Part shown: piece by piece, positions 44,602-53,201 of the stretch
Layout: every line of letters begins with the position of its first letter
How positions within the stretch are numbered: position 1 is the stretch's first letter
Assembly: GCA_028284385.1 (NCBI GenBank)
Contig: JANQRT010000066.1
Span: 62,001 to 126,000 of the forward strand
Length of the DNA: 64,000 bases
Direction: 5' to 3'
Source: Opitutaceae bacterium
Lineage (GTDB): Bacteria; Verrucomicrobiota; Verrucomicrobiia; Opitutales; Opitutaceae
Notes under the pieces: model-generated
What the model was told of the DNA's origin: nothing
Seen by the model: only the letters and a program-made list of their open reading frames with translations
Databases searched by the model: none
Made by a program: the position numbers and the translations under genes

Positions 44602-47106
44602 TTAATTCACATTCAGAAATTCGGTGCTCGCGATCAGAGCCTGGCAAACAGAGCCCCAAGCGGTTGATTCAACTTCGTCTGTCGATTTTCCCTCGGTTCG
44701 TAGTTGTTTTTCCATTTCGTACAGAATGGCCAGGGAACGCTCCTCCTCCAAAGAACTGGCCGGACGACCAATGATATGCTCGAAGGCGTACTCCAGTCTC
44801 GCCGTGTTATCGAGCGTGTCGAGCGAACCTAGAATTAGATCGGCCGCATCCTGGGCCGCTTCCGTCACAAAAGGACTGTTCATTAGAAAAAGCGATTGAG
44901 GCGGAACGGCTGTAGCTCCCCGTCGGCCAGTAGTGGCTAAGGGGTCAGCAAAATCGAACATGCTGAACTCCGCCCGAACATCGCAGCGAATAACCGGCAA
45001 ATAAATGCTACGATAGTTAGGATAGATGCGCTTGATGGGCTTCACCGACGACCCGGTGGCTCGATCTTGCATATGAGCCGTAGTTGATTCCTGACTACCC
45101 AAATCAAGTTTTCCACTTACTGCAAGAATGCTGTCGCGAATCGCTTCGATCTCGAGACGTCTGCGACTCATTCGCCAATGAAGGCGATTTTCCGGATCGA
45201 TAGAAGCCGCATAGCGATTGAAATCCGAGCTCATTTGATAGGACCGGCTCATCATGATCTCTTTGATCATCGTTTTCATCGACCAGCCGTTTTCCTTAAA
45301 GCGAACCGCCAGGTACTCCAGCAACTCGGGATGGCTGGGCGGATCGCCCTTAATCCCGAAATTATCCACTGTTCTGACAATCCCCTCTCCCATTAGATGC
45401 TGCCATATCCGGTTTACCATTACACGAGCGATAATTGGATTGTCATCGTGACCCAACCATTTAGCCAGCTGCAAACGACCACTTTCTCCCTCCGGAATGT
45501 CGAACGGCAAATCAAGCTCGATCACTTTCATGGCTCCACGAGGCACAGGATCGCCTATGCGACTGGTCACCGTTCCTCGAGCGGCAATCTGAATATCACC
45601 CGGTTCGGGAAAATCGCGCACCGCCATAGCCATGGTCTCGGGCATGGGAGGCATGGTCTCCTTAAGCGTTTCGACTTCCTTCTCCAAAACTTTCCACTCG
45701 ACTATCATCGCATCCAGCTCGGCCCGTTCTTCCGGTGTCATATCGAGCTGGTCATTCTCATCGTGGTTCATCAGGTCGCCGTGAGGATCCGCTCCGTGGT
45801 CCACCTTGAAGTCCTTGATGGCAAAACGTAGCAGCTGGGCTTTATTTGTCGTATCCAGCAATGAGTCGTCGTGCTTGAGCCACTTGTAATAGATTTCGTC
45901 TTGGTTCTCTCCCAATGGACGCTCGATCCACCTGCCGTCTTCGCGCAGCATGCCATCATGCAAAGCTCGAGTGCTGCGCAAAATACCCGCCATGGCGTAG
46001 TAGTCTTCTTGTGACACGGGATCGAACTTATGGTCGTGACAACGAGCGCAATTGAAGGTCATGCCCATGAAAGCCTTACCCAGAGTGCTAAGCTGCTCGT
46101 CGACAATATCCATGCGCAGCTCCTCCTTTTGATTATTGTTTAGCACCTTCGGCCCCAGGAGCAGAAATCCCGTCGAAATGAGCCTTCTATCGCGCTCTTC
46201 CGAGTCCTTGGCGGGCATCAAGTCTCCTGCAATCTGCTCTTTAATGAATTCCGTGTAAGGCTTGTCCTCATTGAACGCGTCGATCACGTAGTTCCGATAG
46301 CGCCACGCCTGGCGATGGGTGAAGTTCTCATCGAGGCCATTCGTATCCGAATAGCGGGCTACATCCAGCCAATGCCGAGCCCAGCGCTCGCCGAATTGCG
46401 GTTTGGCCAGAAGCTCGTCAATCACCTTCTCCATGGTGTCGGGCGAGTCGTCGGACAGGAAGGCGGCGATTCGATCCCGACTTGGCGGCAGACCGATCAG
46501 ATCCATGTAAATGCGACGAAGCAAGACGCGTCGATCGGCATCGGCTACCGGTTTAAGCCCTTTTTCATCGAGCTTCTCCAAAATGTATTCATCGATTGGC
46601 GACTTGGACCATTCGCTTAAAAGCTTGTCCCCACTAGGCTGGAGAGGTCGAAACGACCAGAATTTTCTTCCCTCCTCGTAATCGATCTCCTCGTTGTGAG
46701 TCACAAACGTTCCATCACGCGTATCATAGGCTCCACTACGAACCCATTCCTCGAGAATGGCGATCTCCTCTTGAGACAATTCACCGTTCTTGGGCATTCT
46801 TAACTTACCCTCATGCCGGATAGCTTGTACAAGCAAGCTGCCGTCCACATCTCCGGGATTGATAGCGGGACCAGAAACGCCGCCTTTCATCCAGCCCGCT
46901 TTACTATCCAGATGGAGCTCGGCTTTTAATTCTTTGGCATCGACCGAATGACATTCGTAGCAATGCTGTATTAGAATTGGCCTTACTTTGCTTTCGAAAT
47001 ACTCCGCCTGAAGATCGTCAGCCCTGGCGGCAAAGACAACGCTCGCGATCAGGGAGCAGAGAAAAGACAGCCTGACAAAACGGAAGGCAAGTAAAGAAAA
47101 TGACAT
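44602..47106 (-). CDS. DUF1549/DUF1553 protein with N-terminal cytochrome c-like domain (PSCyt1/PSD1)
   Basis: An 834-residue exported protein. After a signal peptide, the planctomycete cytochrome C domain has one heme site, HCYECHS (C49, C52, H53), with GVSGPAINPGDVDGSLLVQAIRHEGKLRMPKNG giving the possible axial methionine (quoted by its ends). The DUF1549 domain (about 165-370) contains RRIYMDLIGLPPS and RWARHWLDVARYSDTNG plus NCARCHDHKFDP, a second CXXCH. The C-terminal DUF1553 region has RVMVNRIWQHLMGEGIV, SHPELLEYLA and DFADPLATTGRRGATAVPPQSLFLMNSPFV. Such proteins with heme c probably move electrons in the periplasm during polysaccharide breakdown. It is the first gene of the pair with DUF1501. 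Confidence 0.92.
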   Translation of the reverse strand: MSFSLLAFRFVRLSFLCSLIASVVFAARADDLQAEYFESKVRPILIQHCYECHSVDAKELKAELHLDSKAGWMKGGVSGPAINPGDVDGSLLVQAIRHEGKLRMPKNGELSQEEIAILEEWVRSGAYDTRDGTFVTHNEEIDYEEGRKFWSFRPLQPSGDKLLSEWSKSPIDEYILEKLDEKGLKPVADADRRVLLRRIYMDLIGLPPSRDRIAAFLSDDSPDTMEKVIDELLAKPQFGERWARHWLDVARYSDTNGLDENFTHRQAWRYRNYVIDAFNEDKPYTEFIKEQIAGDLMPAKDSEERDRRLISTGFLLLGPKVLNNNQKEELRMDIVDEQLSTLGKAFMGMTFNCARCHDHKFDPVSQEDYYAMAGILRSTRALHDGMLREDGRWIERPLGENQDEIYYKWLKHDDSLLDTTNKAQLLRFAIKDFKVDHGADPHGDLMNHDENDQLDMTPEERAELDAMIVEWKVLEKEVETLKETMPPMPETMAMAVRDFPEPGDIQIAARGTVTSRIGDPVPRGAMKVIELDLPFDIPEGESGRLQLAKWLGHDDNPIIARVMVNRIWQHLMGEGIVRTVDNFGIKGDPPSHPELLEYLAVRFKENGWSMKTMIKEIMMSRSYQMSSDFNRYAASIDPENRLHWRMSRRRLEIEAIRDSILAVSGKLDLGSQESTTAHMQDRATGSSVKPIKRIYPNYRSIYLPVIRCDVRAEFSMFDFADPLATTGRRGATAVPPQSLFLMNSPFVTEAAQDAADLILGSLDTLDNTARLEYAFEHIIGRPASSLEEERSLAILYEMEKQLRTEGKSTDEVESTAWGSVCQALIASTEFLNVN

Positions 47107-47387
47107 GGAGCAGCTTGGGGAGAAGAGGGGGTTTTATCAAAAACGACTCCTCTAGGATAACACAGCCAAAGAGCCTGATTCAAGGTCCGAGTATGCGAAT
47201 TCAGACTCTTGGAAGCCCAATCTTATCAACGTTTCATAAAAACAGTTCCAGCTGTGGGCATGTTTTCAAAACCTAGATACCGACTGCCTAACGCTAACGT
47301 GTACTCATTAAATGTAAATCGGCGACCTATTCTTAATAAACTACAAGCGTGATTGGGATCTATAATCAGACTATTATTTGTATCCAA

Positions 47388-48905
47388 TTAATTCGACTGT
47401 TCCACTTGCCTTCTGAGTTCAAGCAGACGCCGCTTAAGGACTGAGACCGACTCTTGATTCCCTGCCGACGCATATAAATTGCGCAGCTCTTTCGGATCCT
47501 TAAGAAGATCGTAGTATTCCCAGGTCCCGGATGACTCGTCTATCGGATCGTGGACGCTTTGCAGAGACGTCCCATAAAAATGGATAAGTTTTTCCGAGGC
47601 GGTGCGAATGCCGTAGTGAGCAGGCCGATTTTCCTGGTGCTGCCAATAACGATAGTAGATAGCATCGCGCCAATCGTCGGGCGTCTCGCCGCTCAGGTTC
47701 GATCGAAAGCTGCGCCCGTCCATGTTCTTCATCTTCTCTGCCTCCGCATAGTCCAGCAGAAGCGGAGCGAAATCGATATTCTGTATCATGTCGGCGAGAC
47801 GACTGCCCGCTGGAATCTCCTTCGGATAGCGTATCACGAAAGGCATCCGAAGAGGTTCCTCGTACATGATGCGCTTGTCGAAAAAGCCATGCTCGCCCAG
47901 AAAGTAGCCCTGATCCGCGGTATAGATGACAATCGTATTGTCTGCCAATCCAGATGTATCCAAATAATCGAGCAACTTTCCAATATTATCATCGATAGCC
48001 TTGCCGCAGCGAAGGAAATCCTTCACAAACTTCTGGTAGATCGCGCTTCGAACCTCGCGGGGGCTCAGACCTTTTTCCAAAGAAAATTCGCCAGGATAGT
48101 CCATAAAGGTTCCCTCCTTAAAGCGTTCTCCAAGAATTTCTAGCCGCTGTCCCAAAAAAGTCCGACCAGCTGCGTCGCCAGAAAATTCATACAAGCTAGC
48201 CGGTTCAGGCATCTTCATCTCTTGATAAAGGCCAGCATGGCGCTTCGGGTAGTCGAAAGGCTCATGCGTAGCCTTGAAGTGGCACATGAGCATAAAGGGT
48301 TTGGAACCATCTCGATCCTTAAGCCAGTCCAGACAAAGATCGGCGATCACATCGGCTGAAAATCCCTCGTAAACCCGACCGCCCTCGCTACCATCTTTCC
48401 AGTTTTCAGCGTCTTTCAGCAAAGGATTCCAATATCGTCCTTGGCCGGACAATACGCGGAAGGAATCGAATCCAGAGGGCTTTTTCTTAAGATGCCATTT
48501 CCCGAACAAGGCGGTCTGATAACCAGCTCTTTGTAACGTCGTGGCAACGGTTTCCTTTTCGGGATCAAGGGCGTCACTCAAACGATAAGCGCCATTGCGA
48601 TGACTGTGTTGGCCAGTGAGGATCGTGGCTCGACTTGGGACGCAGATCGAGTTGGCGCAAAAGGCATTGGTCAAGAGACAGCCTTCATCGGCCAATCGAG
48701 CGATATTAGGATTGAAGATAACCGGATTGAGAATCGAGTCGTAAACGCCCCAAGCTTGAGAGGTATGATCGTCCGACAGGATGAAAAGGATATTGGGTCG
48801 TCGTTCTTCAGTTCCATGTAATGAGAAAACCGTTACTAAAGCAACGACTAAAAATCGGCCTGACGCAGACAGGCCGCTACATCGAAAATAGCCACGTAGC
48901 GGCAT
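47388..48905 (-). CDS. Sulfatase, cysteine type, whose 5' end lies in a REPIN-like element
   Basis: The ATG at 48905 gives 505 residues. A GTG at 48953, overlapping the previous gene as GTGA, is an alternative giving 521. The mature part begins RRPNILFILSDDHTSQAWG, with the metal aspartates. SICVPSRATILTGQHSHRNG carries the formylglycine cysteine in CVPSR, and IYTADQGYFLGEHGFFDKR the later catalytic residues. The closest form is the S1_11/S1_8-like choline- or N-acetylglucosamine-sulfatase group. The signal-peptide hydrophobic core RFLVVALVTVFSL is ordinary, but the residues before it (about MPLRGYFRCSGLSASG) are encoded by two palindromes at 48856-48920, so the native start may have been replaced or extended by that element. 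Confidence 0.88.
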   Translation of the reverse strand: MPLRGYFRCSGLSASGRFLVVALVTVFSLHGTEERRPNILFILSDDHTSQAWGVYDSILNPVIFNPNIARLADEGCLLTNAFCANSICVPSRATILTGQHSHRNGAYRLSDALDPEKETVATTLQRAGYQTALFGKWHLKKKPSGFDSFRVLSGQGRYWNPLLKDAENWKDGSEGGRVYEGFSADVIADLCLDWLKDRDGSKPFMLMCHFKATHEPFDYPKRHAGLYQEMKMPEPASLYEFSGDAAGRTFLGQRLEILGERFKEGTFMDYPGEFSLEKGLSPREVRSAIYQKFVKDFLRCGKAIDDNIGKLLDYLDTSGLADNTIVIYTADQGYFLGEHGFFDKRIMYEEPLRMPFVIRYPKEIPAGSRLADMIQNIDFAPLLLDYAEAEKMKNMDGRSFRSNLSGETPDDWRDAIYYRYWQHQENRPAHYGIRTASEKLIHFYGTSLQSVHDPIDESSGTWEYYDLLKDPKELRNLYASAGNQESVSVLKRRLLELRRQVEQSN

Positions 48906-48920
48906 TTCTAGGACATGCCA
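48856..48920. repeat. REPIN-like pair of inverted REP palindromes
   Basis: Two 25-base palindromic units face away from each other. On the minus strand at 48856-48880 the unit reads GTAGCGGCCTGTCT then GCGTCAGGCCG. On the plus strand at 48896-48920 it reads GTAGCGGCATTTCTA then GGACATGCCA. Both begin with the GTAG foot that marks REP sequences mobilised by RAYT transposases. Fifteen bases separate them. The same unit recurs once at 54689. The pair overlaps the start of the sulfatase coding sequence. No RAYT gene is present in this window. Confidence 0.75.
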
Positions 48921-48949
48921 AATCCAACGACATCTTTTAAAGGCCAAGC

Positions 48950-50311
48950 TCACTGCTTAAAATAAGCAAAATCTTCTTCGGCAGCGTATTCCCAGTCCTT
49001 ATACAATTTCACAAGCTCTTTAACCTTCTTCGGATATTTGGCCGCCAGATTTTCGGACTCGGATAAATCCATCTTCAGATTGGCGAGAAATACTTTATCT
49101 TTGTCAGGGTCCAGCGGATACGAATTCGAATCGTCCCGAGGATTGACTAGCAATTTCCAGTCGCCCCGTCGGACCGCCCACTGCTCACGGCGCTTCCAGA
49201 ACATCGTGTCGCGCAACGACTCGTCCCGCTCGATCAAACCCATCAGGGTCGTTCCTTCGATAGAGTCAGGCGGATTATCGATGCCGCAAAGTTCGGCCAG
49301 AGTCGGCACAATATCCATAGCCATGGCTGGCTTCTCGACCACCTTTCCTTTGGGCAAACCAGATCCCGCCATCAGAGCCGGAACGCGTATGCCAGCCTCG
49401 AAAAATCCGAATTTCGCTCCGCGCATCTCCCCAGCATAGCCACCACCGCCAAAGGTTCTTTCCTCGCAGGAATGTCCATGGTCCGAAAGAAAAACGATGA
49501 TCGTATCGTCCAGCTCGTCGTAAGCTTCCAAGACTTCCACAAGCTGCCCTACTCGCTCGTCGATCGTCGAAACGCAAGCCGCGTAGTCTCGTCGCGGCAT
49601 AGGCAAATCCTGGTAATACTCCTGCCACTTTCGATCTGGCTGCAGGGGATAATGCGGCAAGTTGGTGGAGAAGAAAATGAAGAAAGGCCGTTCGCGATTG
49701 TCTGCCACGAATCGTCGAGTCTTCTCCACAAGAGAATCCTGAAAATAGTAGCCGGTCTCGAACACCTCTTTTCCGTTCTCCCACAGATCATGACGGTTGG
49801 GCGGCACCCAGTAGAAGAAATGCGAGTAGTTGTCGATGCATCCCTCCATATGGCCAAAGGTGTATTCAAATCCTTGATCCTCAGGCCGAAGACCGGACGT
49901 ATGACCCAAATGCCACTTGCCAATATGAGCAGTCGCGTATCCAGATTCTTGAAGCATTTCCGCAATCGTTACCTGGTTGGGTGGCAAGCCTCTAAAACCC
50001 TCATTTCTGGGGGCATTCACCGTTAAACCCGCTCCTTGGGGGCTCTTGCCCGTCAAAATCGAGGCTCGCGAAGGAGAGCAGACTGACGATCCCACATAGA
50101 ATTGATCGAAGCGGACTCCACGTTCGGCCAGCCGATCCAAATGCGGCGTATGCAAGTCCTCCGCCCCATAGACATTGAGGTCGAGAGAGCCTTGATCGTC
50201 AGTAAGGATGAGAACCACATTCGGCCTGTCCGCATTCGCGGCCGAGGCGCTAATCAGACTAGCGACGATCGAGGCCAGGCCTATTCTAGCAAGGGAAAGT
50301 ACGAATTTCAT
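48950..50311 (-). CDS. Sulfatase, cysteine type (arylsulfatase-like)
   Basis: The ATG at 50311 gives 453 residues with a good signal peptide (FVLSLARIGLASIVASLISASAANA); a TTG at 50335 in frame is less likely. RPNVVLILTDDQGSLDLNVYG holds the metal aspartates. GSSVCSPSRASILTGKSPQG has the formylglycine cysteine in CSPSR, and IVFLSDHGHSCEERTFGG the later active-site residues. The C-terminal half matches S1-family exo-sulfatases acting on glycans. It is followed by the next sulfatase with a potential GTGA overlap, so the two are probably translated together. Confidence 0.92.
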   Translation of the reverse strand: MKFVLSLARIGLASIVASLISASAANADRPNVVLILTDDQGSLDLNVYGAEDLHTPHLDRLAERGVRFDQFYVGSSVCSPSRASILTGKSPQGAGLTVNAPRNEGFRGLPPNQVTIAEMLQESGYATAHIGKWHLGHTSGLRPEDQGFEYTFGHMEGCIDNYSHFFYWVPPNRHDLWENGKEVFETGYYFQDSLVEKTRRFVADNRERPFFIFFSTNLPHYPLQPDRKWQEYYQDLPMPRRDYAACVSTIDERVGQLVEVLEAYDELDDTIIVFLSDHGHSCEERTFGGGGYAGEMRGAKFGFFEAGIRVPALMAGSGLPKGKVVEKPAMAMDIVPTLAELCGIDNPPDSIEGTTLMGLIERDESLRDTMFWKRREQWAVRRGDWKLLVNPRDDSNSYPLDPDKDKVFLANLKMDLSESENLAAKYPKKVKELVKLYKDWEYAAEEDFAYFKQ

Positions 50312-50345
50312 AGCTTTGCTTATCCAGATATTCAATACGAATAGA

Positions 50346-51218
50346 TTACCATTCCATCTCGCTGGGCAAATACTTGCTTATTAGATCCTTGTAATAGCTT
50401 TGCAGTTCATCCCAATCAGGTTCCTTGGGACACTTGGTATAGAGGTCGAATGGATTGAACCTTTTCACCCAAGGCAACATCTCTCGATCATGATCATCGG
50501 TAAGAAACGTGTACTCGCCTTCGCGATGCCAAGCGTAGAAAGAATGATAGCGGATCATGTACAGGGCCGGCTCCGGCAAGTAGTCCTTGACCTGATGATA
50601 CATGTATTCGTCGTGTCCCCAGCTCATTTCCACATTGCGCAGGCCACAGCCTTCTTCGTAAACGCCCAGCCTCGTATTGTATCGAGGATCCTTTGAATCC
50701 GGATTCGCCTCGAAGAATTCGGGATAGACGATTTTCTCGCTGAAACGGCACCCGACGGGAAACGTGTCTCCAACCACTGCCCATTGCGGTTCGCCGAAAA
50801 GGCATAGCACCTTGCCTAGATCATGTATCAGTCCCGTTAGGACAAACCAATCGTCATACCCCTTCAGCCGAATCGCTTCGGACGTTTGCAGCAAGTGTTG
50901 CAGTTGTGGCAAATCGATATCAGGATCCGAATCGTCAATCAATGTATTCAGATAATCGATCGCCTCGAGGATGCTCATGGAGCGGCGCTTGTTTTCGGAA
51001 TAGACGAATTCATCCTTCTTGCCTTTAACGAAGGCGTAGGTTTGATAGGCGTGATTCAATCGATAGAATTCGCGTACCGTGTCGCGAGCCGGATTGTCGT
51101 AGTCGCGATACGCGTCTTTCAGCTTTTCGCCAGGCTCGGGATAGGAGGCGGTTTCGACGAAGTCTTCCCAGTCTTCGATATTCTGCAAAGGATTCGCGGG
51201 GTCGGTTTTCTCGCTCAT
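50346..51218 (-). CDS. Inositol oxygenase (MIOX family)
   Basis: A 290-residue protein that matches myo-inositol oxygenase across its full length. It has RDTVREFYRLNHAYQTYAFV, SILEAIDYLNTLIDDSDPDIDLPQLQHLLQTSEAIR (by its ends), LTGLIHDLGKVLCLFGEPQWAVVGDTFPVGC, EMSWGHDEYMYHQV, YHSFYAWHREGEY and a final WVKRFNPFDLYTK. These are the histidines and aspartates of the mixed-valent di-iron site (HD in LIHDLGK, GHDEY, YHSFY). MIOX opens myo-inositol with O2 to D-glucuronate. It is best known from eukaryotes and is sporadic in bacteria. The next gene on the strand is the sulfatase, 35 bases away; the Tat-exported oxidoreductase beyond could be a partner. Confidence 0.95.
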   Translation of the reverse strand: MSEKTDPANPLQNIEDWEDFVETASYPEPGEKLKDAYRDYDNPARDTVREFYRLNHAYQTYAFVKGKKDEFVYSENKRRSMSILEAIDYLNTLIDDSDPDIDLPQLQHLLQTSEAIRLKGYDDWFVLTGLIHDLGKVLCLFGEPQWAVVGDTFPVGCRFSEKIVYPEFFEANPDSKDPRYNTRLGVYEEGCGLRNVEMSWGHDEYMYHQVKDYLPEPALYMIRYHSFYAWHREGEYTFLTDDHDREMLPWVKRFNPFDLYTKCPKEPDWDELQSYYKDLISKYLPSEMEW

Positions 51219-51229
51219 ATCGTTTTCCG

Positions 51230-51406
51230 TTATAATCTTAATGTTGGGTGTGAGGCGTACGCGTCAATGAATTTCACGATAATCGAAGGCGGCAGCGAAG
51301 CAGACTTTCGATCATTTAAGCGCGCATCGGGAAAACGAAAGACGCTCTCAAGGATGATCTCAATAAGGCCGCGCTGCAACTGTTCCAAGCCGGTGGCGTT
51401 TTTCAT
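51230..51406 (-). CDS. Possible 58-codon gene just upstream of MIOX
   Basis: An ATG at 51406 opens a frame of 58 residues, MKNATGLEQLQRGLIEII to ASHPTLRL, ending 11 bases before the MIOX start. It has mixed helical character with no signal peptide or membrane span and matches no family known to me. The spacing suits an operon leader gene, but the frame may equally be a remnant of a longer gene or chance. Treat as tentative. Confidence 0.3.
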   Translation of the reverse strand: MKNATGLEQLQRGLIEIILESVFRFPDARLNDRKSASLPPSIIVKFIDAYASHPTLRL

Positions 51407-51430
51407 TTATCATTTTTCTATTTCCATTAG

Positions 51431-51808
51431 TCACTTATTGGAGCGAAGCGTGGTTAAGGAGGCTTGAATAATCTTGGCCAACTCGACCGCTTCTCGCGTT
51501 ATTCCGTTTAACCGATCAGCCTGAATCAAATCCGCCTTTTCGATCATGCGTAACCAAATTTTGGTTTCATTGAGCTCCTTAACTACAATTCCAAGCTTAT
51601 GCTTAAAATCAGCTCGACTCTCCCCTCCCCGAGCTTCTGCATAGTTGGGGGCAGGCGACGTTCCCGATCGCATAATCTGTTTCGCAATATGCGATCCCAC
51701 ATCGTCCTGGGGCAAAGCCTTAGAAAGCCGAATCACTCTAACAGCAAAGTCTAACAATCGATCTTCAATTTGATCACCCATAGTTTTCGAGTTGTTTTCC
51801 ATTTTCAT
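51431..51808 (-). CDS. Four-helix-bundle protein (S23 / 23S rRNA intervening-sequence type)
   Basis: Starting at the ATG at 51808 gives 125 residues. EDRLLDFAVRVIRLSKALP, VGSHIAKQIMRSGTSPAPNYAEARGGESRADFKHKLGIVVKELNETKIWLRMI (by its ends) and the final EAVELAKIIQASLTTLRS match TIGR02436, the four-helix-bundle family named after an rRNA intervening sequence. Members form small pentameric bundles and are often stand-alone and mobile, flanked by AT-rich AAATG-type repeats; TTTCATTTATCATTTTTC downstream and ATTTTCATATG at the start fit that picture. An upstream frame to 51850 would overlap the divergent sulfatase start and is rejected. Confidence 0.9.
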   Translation of the reverse strand: MKMENNSKTMGDQIEDRLLDFAVRVIRLSKALPQDDVGSHIAKQIMRSGTSPAPNYAEARGGESRADFKHKLGIVVKELNETKIWLRMIEKADLIQADRLNGITREAVELAKIIQASLTTLRSNK

Positions 51809-51836
51809 ATGACAATTGTAAAATGAAACACGAACA

Positions 51837-53177
51837 ATGATAAACGCCATTCAGCGTAGACATTTCATCAAAGGCCTGGGGGCGCTGGCCGCCACGCTGC
51901 CCTTCCAGGGTCGCTCTCAATCGAGAGACGACATTCCTGCTAAGCGTCCCAATATCCTTATTCTTCAGCCGGACCAGCACAGCTATCACGTCATGGGCGC
52001 GGCCGGGAACCGCCAAGCCCTCACACCCCACTTGGACCGATTCGCTCAGGAAAGCGCGTTTTTCGAAAACGCGGTAGCTACCAGCCCAGTTTGCTGTCCC
52101 TGGCGAGCTTCCATGCAGTCGGGCTTGTATTGGCATTCTCATGGCGTGCGAAAGAACAATGTTAGACTGAATCCAGAGCTGCGATGCTTCGCCGAGCACC
52201 TGGTCGATGTCGGCTATGAAACCGGATACATTGGAAAGTGGCATTTGGACGGAGGCATTCCCGAGCAACAGCCAGGCGGCTTCATTCCGCCAGGGCCTCG
52301 CCGCCAAGGCTGGAAGGAATGGTACGGCTACCAGAAAAGCCATGAGTATTTCGAAGTCTGGCGCTACAACGACAAGGCCAAGCAAGTGCGAATTCCCAAC
52401 TACGAATGGGAACCGACCTGGCACACGGATATGGCCATAGATTTCATCAAACGTAAGGAATCCTCGAATACGCCCTGGTGTTACTACGTAGCTTACGGTC
52501 CGCCCCACAAACCCAATCAGTGCAAGCAGGAATTCCTGGATCTCTACGATCCGGCATCGTTTGAACTGACGCCTGCTCAGAAAGCCCGCTATCCCGACGA
52601 AGCGGAACTGAGGAGAGAGTTGCAGATGTACTACGGTCAAGTTTCAGCGGTCGATCATGAAGTGGGCAGAATGCTAACCGCCCTCGACTCGATGGGGATC
52701 GCGGAGAACACCATCATTCTCTACGTATCTGATCACGGCGACGTGCTCGGCAGCGACGGCCGACTTCGGGGCAAAAGCGTGCCCTACTCCACTGCTTTTC
52801 GTGTACCGACGATGATACGCTGGAAAGGCGTCACCCAAGCGGGAAGAAACCAGGCTTTGATTGGAGCCCCCGACCTGCCGGCCACGCTCCTAGAGCTGGC
52901 TGGCTTGAAGCCGCCCACAGACTGGCAAGGGCAAAGCTTCGCTCCGTTGTGTCGCGGAGAAAAACAGAAAACCCGAGAGCAGATTCTGCTGGGACTGGAT
53001 AACTGGACCGGAGTATGGGACGGTCGCTATCTTTACAGCGAAGGCGATCCCCATTGCCTCTACGATCACCAAGAAGATCCCTTCGAACTGGAAAATCTTA
53101 TCGGCAATAGCAGATTACGATCAATGATGCAGGAGAAACTCAATGACGCCAAGATGGCATCTGGCTGGAAGAGCTGA
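51837..53177 (+). CDS. Sulfatase, cysteine type, Tat-like signal
   Basis: A 446-residue sulfatase with a twin-arginine-like N-terminus (AIQRRHFIKGLGALAATLPF). RPNILILQPDQHSYHVMG takes the place of the usual DD metal motif with PDQH. ATSPVCCPWRASMQSGLYWH carries the active-site CxPxR as CCPWR, unusual in having two adjacent cysteines and W before R; the first cysteine aligns with the formylglycine position. LYVSDHGDVLGSDGRLRGKS is the later metal/catalytic segment. It resembles choline-sulfatase or S1_8/S1_16-like enzymes. It stands alone on the plus strand, divergent from the four-helix-bundle gene and convergent with the oxidoreductase. Confidence 0.88.
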   Translation: MINAIQRRHFIKGLGALAATLPFQGRSQSRDDIPAKRPNILILQPDQHSYHVMGAAGNRQALTPHLDRFAQESAFFENAVATSPVCCPWRASMQSGLYWHSHGVRKNNVRLNPELRCFAEHLVDVGYETGYIGKWHLDGGIPEQQPGGFIPPGPRRQGWKEWYGYQKSHEYFEVWRYNDKAKQVRIPNYEWEPTWHTDMAIDFIKRKESSNTPWCYYVAYGPPHKPNQCKQEFLDLYDPASFELTPAQKARYPDEAELRRELQMYYGQVSAVDHEVGRMLTALDSMGIAENTIILYVSDHGDVLGSDGRLRGKSVPYSTAFRVPTMIRWKGVTQAGRNQALIGAPDLPATLLELAGLKPPTDWQGQSFAPLCRGEKQKTREQILLGLDNWTGVWDGRYLYSEGDPHCLYDHQEDPFELENLIGNSRLRSMMQEKLNDAKMASGWKS

Positions 53178-53201
53178 CTTTATCGAAATTCTGGATACGC
53201 A

